A stretch of DNA of 64,000 nt, taken from positions 62,001 to 126,000 of the forward strand of contig NKJG01000007.1 of the NCBI GenBank assembly GCA_002256395.1. Direction: 5' to 3'. The notes beneath the pieces were generated by a model. That model was given only the letters and a program-made list of their open reading frames with translations, had not been told where the DNA came from and ran no database searches. How positions within the stretch are numbered: the first letter of the stretch is position 1; each line of letters opens with the position of its first letter. Both the position numbers and the translations under genes were made by a program. This document shows, in pieces, positions 1 through 9,280 of the stretch. Source of the DNA: Bacteroidetes bacterium B1(2017). Lineage in GTDB: Bacteria; Bacteroidota; Bacteroidia; UKL13-3.

Positions 1-57
1 TATGGCATAGAGCAATTATGGGGCGATGCTATTGAAGTACCTTTCAAAGGAAAATAA
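1..57 (+). CDS. C-terminal tail of an upstream gene (partial)
   Basis: Frame 1 is open from the window edge and ends at a TAA at 55-57, giving the last 18 residues of a protein (ending PFKGK). It lies 25 bp before the next start on the same strand, so it is probably the end of the preceding gene of the same cluster. There is too little sequence to name a family. This is inferred only from the open frame and the spacing. Confidence 0.4.
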   Translation, partial: YGIEQLWGDAIEVPFKGK

Positions 58-82
58 TTACTCACTCACAAAACGCTTACAC

Positions 83-1768
83 ATGATTAAAAAACTCATA
101 CTCGGCATTTGTTCATTAGGTTTAGTTTATAGCGCTCAAGCTCAAACAGAGGGCGATAAAAAAACAGATAACGGAGAATTTTCAGGAAATTTCCAAACTA
201 CTAATCAGTTTTACGTGAAAGATAGTGCTATTGGGGCCACAACAACCCAATATCAAAAAGAACTTTCATCGGCCGATGCGTGGTTACTTTTGAACTATAA
301 AAAGAATGGCTACACCTTTACCGTGCGCTACGATTTATTTAATAACTCTCCTTTGCTAAATCCACAAGAGGCCTATACCAAAAGTGGAATTGGAATGTAT
401 AGCGTTAGAAAAGACCTCGACAAAATGAGCATTACCGTGGGCTATTTTTATGACCAATTTGCTAGCGGTATGGTTTTTAGATCGTATGAAGACCGTAACC
501 TAGGTTTAGATTTTGCCATTCAAGGCGCTCATATAAAGTTTAGACCTACAGAAAATACCACCATCAAAGCGTTTACAGGTTTGCAAAAATTTAGGTTCGA
601 CCTACGACCTATGGTTATAAAAGGTATTAATGCCGAGCACCATTATGATATTAATGATGGCTTTAGCGTTGAGCCTGGAGCAAGTTTAGTTAATAGAACT
701 ATTGATAACGAAACCATGAATACCATGGCGGCAAGTATTAATAACTATGAGCTTTCGCAACGATTTTATCCTAAGTACAATGTGTTTGTTTACAATGTTT
801 ACAATACTTTAAGATATAAAAACATTGCCTGGTATTTGGAGTTAGCTCAAAAAACACCAGAGGCTATTATTAATCCAAACAACGATTTAATGGAGTTGCA
901 TGAAGGTAAATCTTATTTAACTTCTGTATCATACTCTACTAAGGGTTTTGGCTTTAATGCACAGTACAGATATATAGATAAATTCTCTTTCCGCACCTCT
1001 CCTTTGCAAAATCAAAATTTGGGTATGATAGCTTATTTGCCTTCTGTTACTCGCCAAAACGTATACAGATTATTGGCAAGATATAATGCCTTTACCCAAG
1101 AGTGGGGCGAAAACGGTTTGCAAATAGAATTGAGTTATAAACCAAAGTTTTTAAAGAAACATCAAACTCAATTTAACTTTAACTCATCGTTGGCAACTCC
1201 TCAAGGATCATTCAAAGGCAAAACAGTTAACCCTGTAAACTTTGAAGCCGACTCAAATAGATTTTTCCGCGAGTATTATTTTGAAGCACAACATAAGTTT
1301 ACTAAGAAATTTAAATTATTGTTGGGCTACCAAATTATTAACTACAACCAACGTTTATACGAAGCAAAAGCAACGGTTCCGTATGTAATTGCACATACCT
1401 TTTTTGGTGAAGCTACGTATAAAATTACACCTACTCGTTCATTAAGAATGGAATCTCAATATTTGCAAACCGACCAAGATTTGGGAAGTTTTGTAAATGG
1501 ATTAATTGAATTTAATATGGCACCTCATTATTCATTTAGTTGTGGCGATATGGTGAATGTTAAGCCTGGTTTTAGAAACCAACCTGCGGCAGGAAAAGAT
1601 TTTGAATTGGTGCATTACTGGAACGTTTTTATGGCCTATACTCAAAAGAACACACGCTTTACTGCGGGGTATATTAAACAAGTAGAAGGTGTAAATTGTA
1701 CAGGTGGTGTATGCCGTGTTGAACCAGCATTTAGTGGCGTTAGACTTACTTTAACAACTAATTTTTAA
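83..1768 (+). CDS. DUF6029-type outer-membrane beta-barrel protein
   Basis: A 561-residue protein with a Sec signal peptide (MIKKLILGICSLGLVYSAQA) followed by many alternating aromatic/polar strands and a C-terminal phenylalanine (TTNF), as expected of an outer-membrane barrel. The sequence resembles the DUF6029 family of Bacteroidota, which has no established function. I chose the ATG at 83 rather than the in-frame ATG at 26 because only the later one puts the signal peptide at the N terminus and because 26 overlaps the end of the upstream frame. The next gene begins 3 bp after its stop, so the two are surely co-transcribed. Family call moderately sure; barrel prediction fairly sure. Confidence 0.8.
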   Translation: MIKKLILGICSLGLVYSAQAQTEGDKKTDNGEFSGNFQTTNQFYVKDSAIGATTTQYQKELSSADAWLLLNYKKNGYTFTVRYDLFNNSPLLNPQEAYTKSGIGMYSVRKDLDKMSITVGYFYDQFASGMVFRSYEDRNLGLDFAIQGAHIKFRPTENTTIKAFTGLQKFRFDLRPMVIKGINAEHHYDINDGFSVEPGASLVNRTIDNETMNTMAASINNYELSQRFYPKYNVFVYNVYNTLRYKNIAWYLELAQKTPEAIINPNNDLMELHEGKSYLTSVSYSTKGFGFNAQYRYIDKFSFRTSPLQNQNLGMIAYLPSVTRQNVYRLLARYNAFTQEWGENGLQIELSYKPKFLKKHQTQFNFNSSLATPQGSFKGKTVNPVNFEADSNRFFREYYFEAQHKFTKKFKLLLGYQIINYNQRLYEAKATVPYVIAHTFFGEATYKITPTRSLRMESQYLQTDQDLGSFVNGLIEFNMAPHYSFSCGDMVNVKPGFRNQPAAGKDFELVHYWNVFMAYTQKNTRFTAGYIKQVEGVNCTGGVCRVEPAFSGVRLTLTTNF

Positions 1769-1771
1769 CAG

Positions 1772-2671
1772 ATGAAAAAACTATTATCGATACTCTTTTT
1801 TGTTTGCTTTGTTGTAGTGTTTAATGCCTGCAAAGAAGAACCGCCGTATATTAATTTTACGCCAGAAAGCACTGTTGGCGATACTACGTATATAATTTCT
1901 CCAGTACCTGGAAAGCAAACAAAAAATGTTTTAATAGAAGAAGTTACCGGAGTTAGATGCCCTAATTGCCCTAAGGCCCAAGCCGAAGCAAAAATTCTTT
2001 CTGAAAGTAATCCTGGTAGAATTAATGTGTTAACTATTCATCCTTTAAATAAACTTAATCTCTTAACCAAACCATTTGACGTGGCCATTGGCGATCAACA
2101 TACAAGTGCATATGATTTTAGAACAGAGGCTGGTGCGCAAATATTTGAAATGGTTGGAATTTCTGGTTCACTTCCAATAGGAAATGTAAATCGCAGATTG
2201 TTTAGCAGTGAAAGTTCTAGAAATATTGATTACCAAAAATGGAGCGGCTATGTTGCTACAGAACTAAGCACTCCAACCCCAGTTAATATTATTTTAAATG
2301 CATCAAATAAAGGAGATTCAATTGAAATTGAAGTGACCTTAACCTATACAGAAAATGTTGCCGACTCAAACTTCTTAACCATAGGAATTTTAGAAAGTGA
2401 CATGGTAGATGTGCAAGAAAGTAAAGATGTAAATGGAAATGTTATTTACGTTGAAGACTATGTACATAACCATGTATTAAGAACTATAGTAACTGGTTAT
2501 TTTGGAGATTTACTAAAAGCAAGCTACGAACCGGGAAGAGTTTTTTATAAAAAATATAGGGTTAAACGTGACCCTAAATGGAACTCAGCAAATTTAGATG
2601 TGATTGCTTTGGTGCACATGAACACAAACAAAAAAGATGTACTCCACTCTAAAGAAGCTAAGGTTAATTAG
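1772..2671 (+). CDS. Omp28-like lipoprotein with thioredoxin-like CPNC motif
   Basis: A 299-residue lipoprotein: hydrophobic leader ending in the lipobox FNAC with Cys20 as the lipidation site. Residues 50-130 resemble the thioredoxin-like domain of Omp28-related proteins, with C63-P-N-C66 in place of the usual CxxC of thioredoxins. The C-terminal half is beta-rich. It is expected to be anchored in the outer membrane or periplasm, possibly acting in disulfide chemistry or as a partner of the barrel encoded just upstream; the redox role is inference. The stop codon lies inside the start region of the following DUF1684 gene (35-bp overlap). A second Omp28-like gene with a CPPC motif is at 22416-23234. 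Confidence 0.8.
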   Translation: MKKLLSILFFVCFVVVFNACKEEPPYINFTPESTVGDTTYIISPVPGKQTKNVLIEEVTGVRCPNCPKAQAEAKILSESNPGRINVLTIHPLNKLNLLTKPFDVAIGDQHTSAYDFRTEAGAQIFEMVGISGSLPIGNVNRRLFSSESSRNIDYQKWSGYVATELSTPTPVNIILNASNKGDSIEIEVTLTYTENVADSNFLTIGILESDMVDVQESKDVNGNVIYVEDYVHNHVLRTIVTGYFGDLLKASYEPGRVFYKKYRVKRDPKWNSANLDVIALVHMNTNKKDVLHSKEAKVN

Positions 2672-3263
2672 TTTAGTAAGCATTGGCCTATTGGTTTCGT
2701 GCCAACAAGGTATTGATGAACCCTACAGACAAGCCATGGCGGCCGAACGCATGGCTATAAATGAGCATTTTTTTAACGCACAGGAAACACCTTTAGATAG
2801 CGAAAATTTTAGCCACTTTAAAGGTTTAAAATTTTACCCCGTAAATGAAAAATATAGGGTGTATGCTAACCTAACACTTTTAGAAAACCAACCCGTTTTT
2901 AATCTTCCTCATTCGCATAACAGCAGTAGACCTTATAAAAATTATGCTATTGCTAAATTTGAATTGGATGGAAAAAACTATGAGTTAGTTGTTTTAGAGC
3001 AAGCAGAGAAAAATGCCGAGAATGAAAACTATTTATTGCTTCCATTTAACGATGCAACAAATGGCAAAGAAACATACGGTGCAGGACGTTATATAGATTT
3101 AGATAAAAAGAGTGGAACAAGTTTAATTATAGACTTTAACAAAGCCTATAACCCTTATTGCGCCTACAACTCAAACTACACCTGCCCTATTCCTCCTAAA
3201 GAAAACAAACTTCCTATTGCCATTGAAGCAGGTGTAAAAACACTTGAAGCTACTGAGCACTAA
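2637..3263 (+). CDS. DUF1684 lipoprotein
   Basis: A 208-residue protein with a lipobox LVSC (Cys22). The C-terminal half carries the DUF1684 signature: a YGAGRYIDL stretch near residue 145, then DFNKAYNPYCAYN and CPIPPKENKLPIAIEAG near the end. No enzymatic function is established for DUF1684. It starts inside the 3' end of the Omp28-like gene (overlap 2637-2671 in another frame), which implies translational coupling. The start is the ATG at 2637; there is no other ATG before the signal peptide. Family call is firm, function unknown. Confidence 0.85.
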   Translation: MYSTLKKLRLISLVSIGLLVSCQQGIDEPYRQAMAAERMAINEHFFNAQETPLDSENFSHFKGLKFYPVNEKYRVYANLTLLENQPVFNLPHSHNSSRPYKNYAIAKFELDGKNYELVVLEQAEKNAENENYLLLPFNDATNGKETYGAGRYIDLDKKSGTSLIIDFNKAYNPYCAYNSNYTCPIPPKENKLPIAIEAGVKTLEATEH

Positions 3264-3282
3264 TTTTTATTATCTTTATAAA

Positions 3283-4287
3283 ATGAAAACTAGAATTTTA
3301 TTTCTTGTTGCCTTTTTGGCTACAAATTTTGCTTGGGCTCAAGTAGAATTTGGACCAGATGTATTAGGGTATTCATTTGAAAGCAGCACCATTGTTCAAG
3401 CAAACGATTACGAAGGAAAGGTTACCTGTACCTTGGTTCATTACAAAGAACAAACGCGCAATTACGCGGCTGTGCTATACATTCATGGCTTCAACGATTA
3501 TTTCTTTCAACAAGAAATGGCCGATCAATACCATGTTCATGGCATAAGTTTTTTTGCCTTAGATTTACGAAAATATGGTCGCTCTTGGTTGCCAAACCAA
3601 AAGTTAAATAATGTAAGAGATTTAGCAGAATATGATGCAGATATAGATACTGCTTTAAAAATTATGAAGCAGTTGGGGCATACGCGTATCTTGCTTGCAG
3701 GGCACTCTACTGGCGGACTTATAGTTTCATTATATGCAGCAAAAAACAAAGGCAAAGAAAACTTTGATGCGGTTTTTTGTAATAGTCCGTTTTACGATTT
3801 TAATGTGCCCTTTCTTCTCAAAAAAATTGGTGTACCATTTATTTCTGGCTTGGGCAAAAATCATCCTAATAAACTAAATCCAAACACGATAAATTCTTTA
3901 TACGATCAAAGTTTATTAAAAAGCCATTATGGCGAATGGGAATACGATACAACTTGGAAACCAATTCCTGCAGCTCCGGTAAACTATGGCTGGATACGGG
4001 CCATACACAAGGGACACAAGCAAGTTAAAAAGGGCTTAGACATAGGCAAACCTATTTTAATTATGCGCTCAGACAAATCTATTTATGAGAAAAAATGGAG
4101 CGATAAATTATTTACGGGCGATGCTGTTTTGGGTGTGAAAGATATTCAAAAGGGGTATGAAAAAATGAAGGCCGTAAAAATAGAACTAGTGGAGCCAAAT
4201 GGAATTCACGATTTAATTTTATCGAAGCCAGAAGTGCGAAAAAAGGTTTACGAAGACTTATTTATTTGGACCGAAAAGTACTTTTAA
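3283..4287 (+). CDS. secreted alpha/beta hydrolase (serine aminopeptidase S33 / monoacylglycerol lipase-like)
   Basis: A 334-residue protein with a clear Sec signal (MKTRILFLVAFLATNFAWAQ). The fold is shown by an oxyanion-hole segment (IHGFNDY), the nucleophile elbow GHSTGG with Ser142, and a late GIHDL that supplies the catalytic His. The overall pattern matches the lysophospholipase/S33 group. The likely substrate is a lipid or other ester in the periplasm, but that cannot be read from the sequence. I chose the ATG at 3283 over an in-frame ATG at 3244 because the latter overlaps the previous gene and hides the signal peptide. The gene converges with the LysE gene, the stops being only 5 bp apart. 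Confidence 0.8.
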   Translation: MKTRILFLVAFLATNFAWAQVEFGPDVLGYSFESSTIVQANDYEGKVTCTLVHYKEQTRNYAAVLYIHGFNDYFFQQEMADQYHVHGISFFALDLRKYGRSWLPNQKLNNVRDLAEYDADIDTALKIMKQLGHTRILLAGHSTGGLIVSLYAAKNKGKENFDAVFCNSPFYDFNVPFLLKKIGVPFISGLGKNHPNKLNPNTINSLYDQSLLKSHYGEWEYDTTWKPIPAAPVNYGWIRAIHKGHKQVKKGLDIGKPILIMRSDKSIYEKKWSDKLFTGDAVLGVKDIQKGYEKMKAVKIELVEPNGIHDLILSKPEVRKKVYEDLFIWTEKYF

Positions 4288-4292
4288 CAATT

Positions 4293-4910
4293 CTATAAAG
4301 CCATTGCCCATTGCGCTAATCCAAGCAAAATAAGCATTGCACCCGTAAGCTTATTACCATACTGCTTAATTAACTTTACGGTATTTGAACCAGAATAGGT
4401 TTGCACCATAAAAATTAAAAAATAATGCTGCAAAAATGCGCCCACTGAGGTACCTATAGCAAATAAAAACATACTCAAAATTCCTGCATGTAATAAGTCA
4501 ACATGCTGTAGGTTCATAGCGGCAATTATACCTAACCAAAATAAAATTAGCTGTGGGTTTACAATGGATACTAAAAAGCCTGAGCCAAAACCCGATTTGC
4601 GTTCTTTAACCTCCTCCACATTGGCCTTTGACTTAATAAAGAAAAAGGCAATTCCAATTACAACAAAAGCTAAGGCAACATAACCCGAAACAGTCTGTAA
4701 AAGTTGGGTATATGGCGCTAATGCCTCGGCAAAAAGAAGTGCAATAAATGAATAAATTAATTCGGGAATAGAACCTCCAATGGCAATGTATAAACCTCGT
4801 TTATAATGACCATGTACACATGAGTGTAATAATGTTAAATTAACAGGACCAGGTTGCATAGATCCAAAAAAACTGATCAATGCAGCAATTAAAAAGTATA
4901 TAATAGGCAT
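4293..4910 (-). CDS. LysE/RhtB-family amino-acid exporter
   Basis: A 205-residue polytopic membrane protein with about six hydrophobic segments. The N terminus has the GSMQPGPVNLTLLH stretch typical of LysE/RhtB transporters (the PGP motif near residue 20). Members export amino acids or their derivatives through the inner membrane using the proton gradient. The substrate is unknown here. It is the last gene of a reverse-strand group that also holds a lipid A deacylase and an APC-family permease. Length and topology fit the family. Confidence 0.85.
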   Translation of the reverse strand: MPIIYFLIAALISFFGSMQPGPVNLTLLHSCVHGHYKRGLYIAIGGSIPELIYSFIALLFAEALAPYTQLLQTVSGYVALAFVVIGIAFFFIKSKANVEEVKERKSGFGSGFLVSIVNPQLILFWLGIIAAMNLQHVDLLHAGILSMFLFAIGTSVGAFLQHYFLIFMVQTYSGSNTVKLIKQYGNKLTGAMLILLGLAQWAMAL

Positions 4911-4937
4911 TCTAAAAAATCAAATTTTAAAATATAA

Positions 4938-6035
4938 TCAACGATAAAAACTGTACACTAAACGGGCGTCTAAGATAAATGCCTTTTGTAGATTTGCATT
5001 CAAATTAATTCCCATCATAAAATTTCGGTTCAGCTTATAATTAAAACCCCACCTATGGTATACTTTATTTATTAATTCTTGAGGCACTTCTTTATAAATA
5101 TATACTCCCAATTGTTGACTAAAAATACAGCGATTAAACACAAACTCATGACCTGCCATAAGGCCTATAACTCTATGGTCTAATTGCTTGTCTTTATAAG
5201 CTAAATTACTATCCAAAATTGCCCGCATACTATTATCTGCATAAGCCTCTGTTGCAAATGTCCAGGCATTAATGGCTCCACTTCTATACCCTGCTTGACC
5301 AAAAATACCATAAGCCCAATAGCGTTCTTTTGGATAAAATGGTAAGGATTTATTGCAAACAAAACTACCTAAATCAAATCGCCATCGTTCCTTATAAAAA
5401 AGCAAGGTGCCTAATGGTTTTGTTTTTGTAGCAAGTTTATATTCAACACCTGCACCAATATTTGGAAAGTTTAAACCAAGATTTGGATTCTTTGTGTTTC
5501 CATTCGAAAAATGGCTAAAGGTAGCTTGGGCAAAAGCTGCCATATTTTTGCTGAACCTATAATTGCTAGAAAAGCCAAAACCTAAGTAGCCGTTGACATG
5601 AGAGCTGTACCCATCATTTAACGGGTTCGCTTGTTTATCATATGGATTTGAGGCAAAATTAATTCCTCCAGCAGCACGCATGCGTATGCTAAACTTTCCG
5701 CGTTCAATTAAAAAGGGTTCTATAAAATAAGAAAGGTTTAAGGCATTTCCTAAAGCAGCATTTGAAAAGTGCATATACTGCAAAGCAAATCCCGAATTAT
5801 AATTTCTATGAGCATACGAATAGGCTAAATCATCTTTCCTATATCGGTTCAACTCAACTTGAAAACCTGTGCCTGTTGTGCCGCTAAAGGTATCAAGCTT
5901 TGGACTATGAATCATCAGCCAAGCATGCAAGGGTTGAACACCTAGAGTATAGTCTACAGTTTTAGTAGCTTGTGAAATGCCATAAAAAGCATTACTTAAA
6001 CACAACAAAAGTAGAACACCTCTAAGCTGATTCAT
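4938..6035 (-). CDS. acyloxyacyl hydrolase, PagL-like lipid A 3-O-deacylase
   Basis: A 365-residue protein with a signal peptide and repeated amphipathic strands. The segment TFSHFSNGN, with His175 and Ser177, reproduces the catalytic HxS of the PagL family, and the following NPNLGLN stretch is also typical. PagL removes the 3-O-linked acyl chain of lipid A in the outer membrane. The protein is longer than the classic PagL of about 150-190 residues because it has an additional C-terminal half, as is common in Bacteroidota members. The start is the ATG at 6035, 2 bp after the stop of the permease gene. Function is inferred from the family. Confidence 0.8.
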   Translation of the reverse strand: MNQLRGVLLLLCLSNAFYGISQATKTVDYTLGVQPLHAWLMIHSPKLDTFSGTTGTGFQVELNRYRKDDLAYSYAHRNYNSGFALQYMHFSNAALGNALNLSYFIEPFLIERGKFSIRMRAAGGINFASNPYDKQANPLNDGYSSHVNGYLGFGFSSNYRFSKNMAAFAQATFSHFSNGNTKNPNLGLNFPNIGAGVEYKLATKTKPLGTLLFYKERWRFDLGSFVCNKSLPFYPKERYWAYGIFGQAGYRSGAINAWTFATEAYADNSMRAILDSNLAYKDKQLDHRVIGLMAGHEFVFNRCIFSQQLGVYIYKEVPQELINKVYHRWGFNYKLNRNFMMGINLNANLQKAFILDARLVYSFYR

Positions 6036-6037
6036 CT

Positions 6038-7384
6038 TTAACTTTTAGGCTTAAAAAAATAATAAACAGGAACACCTAAAAGTACAATTGCCAAACCAGG
6101 GTAACTAAAATTTGGTTTGTAAATAAGTAAGCTCACACAAATAATTGCTGCCAACATAATATATAAGGCAGGAACCAATGGGTAAGCAAAAACTTTATAA
6201 GGCCGAGGCAAATGGGGTTGTTTAGCACGTAAGATAAAAACTCCTGCCACAGTTAAAATATAGAATAATAACACCGCAAATACCACGTAATCTAACAAAT
6301 CGCCATACGATCCACTAAGAGTTAAAATGCTTGTCCACACTGCTTGCATAAGCAATGCCGTTTGGGGCGATTGATTTTTATTTAAACTAGCTGCCGACTT
6401 TAAAAAATATCCATCTTTAGCCATGGCATAATACACACGTGCACCACTTAAAGTTAGGCCATTAATGCAGCCAAAAGTAGAAATCATTATTAGAATAGCC
6501 ATGAGCCAAGCACCTGTTTCACCAAACACGGTATTCATTAAAAGTGTTCCTACTCGGTCAAATTCTGCTGTTTGTATTTGGTTCGAACCAAGAGCCTTTA
6601 CATAAACCAAATTACAAAAGATATATAAAAGAGTAACACCACCAGTACCTAACAATAAAGAACGAGGTAGGTTTTTTTCAGGCGATTCAATTTCACCTGC
6701 TGTAAAGGTTATATTATTCCAAGCATCGCTCGAAAAAATGGAACCTACTAAGGCGGCAGAAAATAATCCAATACCAATACTACCTATTGAAAGTTTGCTC
6801 CAATCCCACGTCCATTGTGTGCTTGGGCTTGTGCTTACAAAATAAACGCCAGCAATAATTACAAAAACTAAGGCAACAATTTTGCTAATGGTAAATACAT
6901 TTTGAATAAAGGCCCCCTTTTTAACTTCTCTAAAATTGCTAATAGTTAATAGCCACAAAACGCCTATTCCTAAAACCTGAACCGAGCTAATGTTAAAACT
7001 TCCAAGTTGAAAGAGGATATTTTTTTCGGACACGATAGGAAATAAAACTCCGGTAAATTTTGCAAATGCCACTGCTACCGCTGCAATAGTGCCTGTTTGA
7101 ATAACAGTGAATAAGGTCCAACCATATAAAAAGCCAAACAATTTCCCATAGGCTTCCTTCAAATAAATATATTGCCCGCCGGCTTTAGGCATAGAAGCGC
7201 CAAGTTCGGCATAACTTAAAGCACCCAAAAAGGTTAACACACCTGTAATTACCCAAGCCAGTAATAAATTTTCTATACTGCCTAAATCGCGCAGCATACT
7301 GGCCGAAACAATAAATATTCCAGATCCAATCATACTGCCCATTACAAGCATGGTACTATCCAATAAGTTTAGCTTTTTACTCAT
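6038..7384 (-). CDS. APC-superfamily amino-acid permease
   Basis: A 448-residue permease with about twelve membrane segments. The first helix carries GSMIGSGIFIVSA, the unwound substrate-binding segment of the APC fold, and the LPRSLLLGTGGV and DYVVFAVL segments fit the family. It takes up or exchanges amino acids across the inner membrane; the substrate is unknown. I chose the start MSKKLNLLD at 7384, which gives an ATGA overlap with the stop of gmhB, instead of an upstream start at 7432 that would lie inside gmhB. The overlap indicates co-translation with gmhB. Confidence 0.88.
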   Translation of the reverse strand: MSKKLNLLDSTMLVMGSMIGSGIFIVSASMLRDLGSIENLLLAWVITGVLTFLGALSYAELGASMPKAGGQYIYLKEAYGKLFGFLYGWTLFTVIQTGTIAAVAVAFAKFTGVLFPIVSEKNILFQLGSFNISSVQVLGIGVLWLLTISNFREVKKGAFIQNVFTISKIVALVFVIIAGVYFVSTSPSTQWTWDWSKLSIGSIGIGLFSAALVGSIFSSDAWNNITFTAGEIESPEKNLPRSLLLGTGGVTLLYIFCNLVYVKALGSNQIQTAEFDRVGTLLMNTVFGETGAWLMAILIMISTFGCINGLTLSGARVYYAMAKDGYFLKSAASLNKNQSPQTALLMQAVWTSILTLSGSYGDLLDYVVFAVLLFYILTVAGVFILRAKQPHLPRPYKVFAYPLVPALYIMLAAIICVSLLIYKPNFSYPGLAIVLLGVPVYYFFKPKS

Positions 7385-7893
7385 GCCTGTGCGTTTAGTT
7401 GTGAAATTATTTTTTCTACATGGGGCGTCCAATCTTCATTGGGTTCTATTAATATTCCTTTTACCCCTGCGCCTTCCCCACAAACAATATCGCGCTCTTT
7501 ATCGCCAATAAAATACGATTGGCTTGCATCAATATCATGTTTACTAATAGCCTTTTCAACGAGTAAAGATTCGGGTTTACGGCATAAGCAATTGCTCGTT
7601 TGTGGGTGGTGCGGACAAAAATACACATCTGTAAAAACAACTCCCGATGGTTCCAATTCGGCTGCTAGGTAGGCATGCATTTTATCCATTTCATGTCGTG
7701 TATACATTCCTTTGGCAATTCCACCTTGGTTTGTAATAATGATTAATTTGAAGCCCGCCTCTGTCAAAATTTTTAAACCATGACGTACATGGGATAAAAT
7801 TTCGAAATCCTCAAAACGCTTGATATAATCGCCTACTTCTTTGTTAATCACTCCATCTCTATCGAGAAATACTGCTTTATTAGAGTTTTTCAT
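7381..7893 (-). CDS. gmhB: D,D-heptose 1,7-bisphosphate phosphatase (HAD-IIIA)
   Basis: A 170-residue HAD phosphatase. The nucleophile motif is LDRDGVIN (Asp11, Asp13), motif II is ITNQGG, and motif III is the CRKP lysine followed by GDKERD. The zinc loop CPHHPQTSNCLCRK is specific to the GmhB/HisB-N group. GmhB removes the 7-phosphate of heptose bisphosphate in ADP-heptose synthesis for lipopolysaccharide. No other heptose genes are adjacent, so a related sugar phosphatase role cannot be excluded. It is divergent from the glycosyltransferase gene, with 59 bp between the starts. Confidence 0.85.
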   Translation of the reverse strand: MKNSNKAVFLDRDGVINKEVGDYIKRFEDFEILSHVRHGLKILTEAGFKLIIITNQGGIAKGMYTRHEMDKMHAYLAAELEPSGVVFTDVYFCPHHPQTSNCLCRKPESLLVEKAISKHDIDASQSYFIGDKERDIVCGEGAGVKGILIEPNEDWTPHVEKIISQLNAQA

Positions 7894-7952
7894 AAGCGCT
7901 AATTAAGCAATTATTCTACTAATATTGAATTTTTGCCTTCGAAAACTTAAGT

Positions 7953-8711
7953 TTGAAGACCTTGTCAAAGAAAATTGTCATCATACCAACCTATAACGAG
8001 CGAGAAAATATCGAGGAGATAATTCGCGCCGTTTTCTCTTTACATCAGTCGTTTGACGTTCTAATAGTAGACGATAATTCACCCGACGGCACTGCAGCCA
8101 TTGTAAAGAAATTACAGCAATTTGAGTTTAAGCTGAACCTACATATTCTAGAAAGAAAAGAAAAAAACGGTTTAGGAACAGCCTATATCGATGGATTTAA
8201 ATGGTGTTTGGAAGAAGGCTATGAATATATTTTTGAGATGGATGCTGATTTCTCGCACAATCCAAATGATTTACCAAAATTATACGAAGCACTTTGCGAA
8301 GGCGCAGATGTTGCCATTGGTTCAAGATATAAAACAGGCGTAAACGTAGTTAATTGGCCTATGAGCAGAGTAATGATGAGCTATTTTGCCTCATCCTATG
8401 TTAGGTTCATAACCGGTATGAATATTAGAGATACCACAGCTGGCTTTGTTGGCTACCACAGAAATGTTCTATCGCATATAGCCTTAGATAACATAAAGTT
8501 TAGAGGCTATGCCTTTCAAATAGAAATGAAATTTACCGCATGGAAACACGGTTTTGCCATTGAAGAAGTGCCTATCATTTTTACAGATAGAACGCGTGGC
8601 GAATCAAAGATATCTAATGGAATTATTCAAGAAGCCATTGGTGGTGTAGTTAGTATGAAGTTGAAAAGTCTTTTTAAGACCTATGAAAAAATGCATCCCA
8701 GAAAGAATTAA
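7953..8711 (+). CDS. polyprenol monophosphomannose synthase-like GT2 glycosyltransferase
   Basis: A protein of about 252 residues of glycosyltransferase family 2, DPM1 type: IIPTYNERENI at the N terminus, VDDNSPDGT for nucleotide binding, and the metal-binding EMDADFSHNP with Asp97 and Asp99. The C-terminal RTRGESKIS segment is typical. Such enzymes move a sugar from a GDP- or UDP-sugar onto undecaprenyl phosphate at the inner membrane. There is no ATG before the conserved N terminus; translation must begin at TTG 7953 or TTG 7962. An AATTTTTG sequence at about 7930 may be its -7 element. Confidence 0.9.
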   Translation: MKTLSKKIVIIPTYNERENIEEIIRAVFSLHQSFDVLIVDDNSPDGTAAIVKKLQQFEFKLNLHILERKEKNGLGTAYIDGFKWCLEEGYEYIFEMDADFSHNPNDLPKLYEALCEGADVAIGSRYKTGVNVVNWPMSRVMMSYFASSYVRFITGMNIRDTTAGFVGYHRNVLSHIALDNIKFRGYAFQIEMKFTAWKHGFAIEEVPIIFTDRTRGESKISNGIIQEAIGGVVSMKLKSLFKTYEKMHPRKN

Positions 8712-8761
8712 AGTTCTATTTGGCATTGTTTTTTAACTAACCCATAAATCAGAGCGCCAGC

Positions 8762-9151
8762 ATGGCAGTACCACCAAATGCAAAATTAATTGAGGGAGAA
8801 ATTGCCGATTATTATTTGGATGAAGATGGCATTTTGTATTCCTATTCTAAAAACCCTAAGCGAACAGTTGAGCTAATTCGCAATAATATTGCCCTGGTAA
8901 AGAAAATTACCCATAATCAAATTGTGCCCTTATTAATTTTTTTGTGCGATTCGCCCATCCCCGATAAGGCTACCCGAAACTATTCAAGCGAACAATTACC
9001 GCATGTGTATAAGGCAATGGCAATGGTGGGCAAACCGGGGCTTACACAACTAATAATGAACGTTTTATTTAAATTAAAACAAGCTCCAATTCCTATGAAA
9101 TCCTTTAGCAAAGAAGCCGATGCCAGAGAATGGCTAAAGCAGTATTTATAG
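8762..9151 (+). CDS. SpoIIAA-like / STAS-SEC14-type small protein
   Basis: A 129-residue soluble protein without signal peptide. The pattern (beta strand LDEDGILYSY, long helix, central strand QIVPLLIFLCD, and the ending SFSKEADAREWLKQYL) resembles the small SpoIIAA-like/STAS-SEC14 domain proteins common in Bacteroidota. These are thought to be regulatory or lipid-binding, but none is well characterised. It stands alone between the glycosyltransferase and secA. The family assignment rests on general pattern only. Confidence 0.6.
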   Translation: MAVPPNAKLIEGEIADYYLDEDGILYSYSKNPKRTVELIRNNIALVKKITHNQIVPLLIFLCDSPIPDKATRNYSSEQLPHVYKAMAMVGKPGLTQLIMNVLFKLKQAPIPMKSFSKEADAREWLKQYL

Positions 9152-9234
9152 GCCCTCACAACTCTTCTGCCAATTTGTCAATTATTGAACTTGGATTAAT
9201 TTATGCCAATAAGGAAAAAAGGCCTAAATTTACC

Positions 9235-9257
9235 GCCCTATGCATTTAATGCAGGGC
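9235..9257 (+). promoter_or_regulatory. hairpin in the secA leader
   Basis: GCCC-TA-TGCAT, loop TTA, ATGCA-GGGC: a stem of nine pairs with a two-base bulge, ending 23 bp before the secA ATG. It has no T-run, so it is not a terminator. It might affect secA translation, but nothing in the sequence proves that. The rest of 9152-9280 shows no promoter that I trust. Confidence 0.3.
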
Positions 9258-9280
9258 ATTTACAGCGATAAGAAATAATT

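Noticed and set aside
9152..9280. Promoter of secA
   Set aside because: TAAATTTA at about 9225 is near the -7 consensus but lacks a TTTG at the right distance, so I do not call it.
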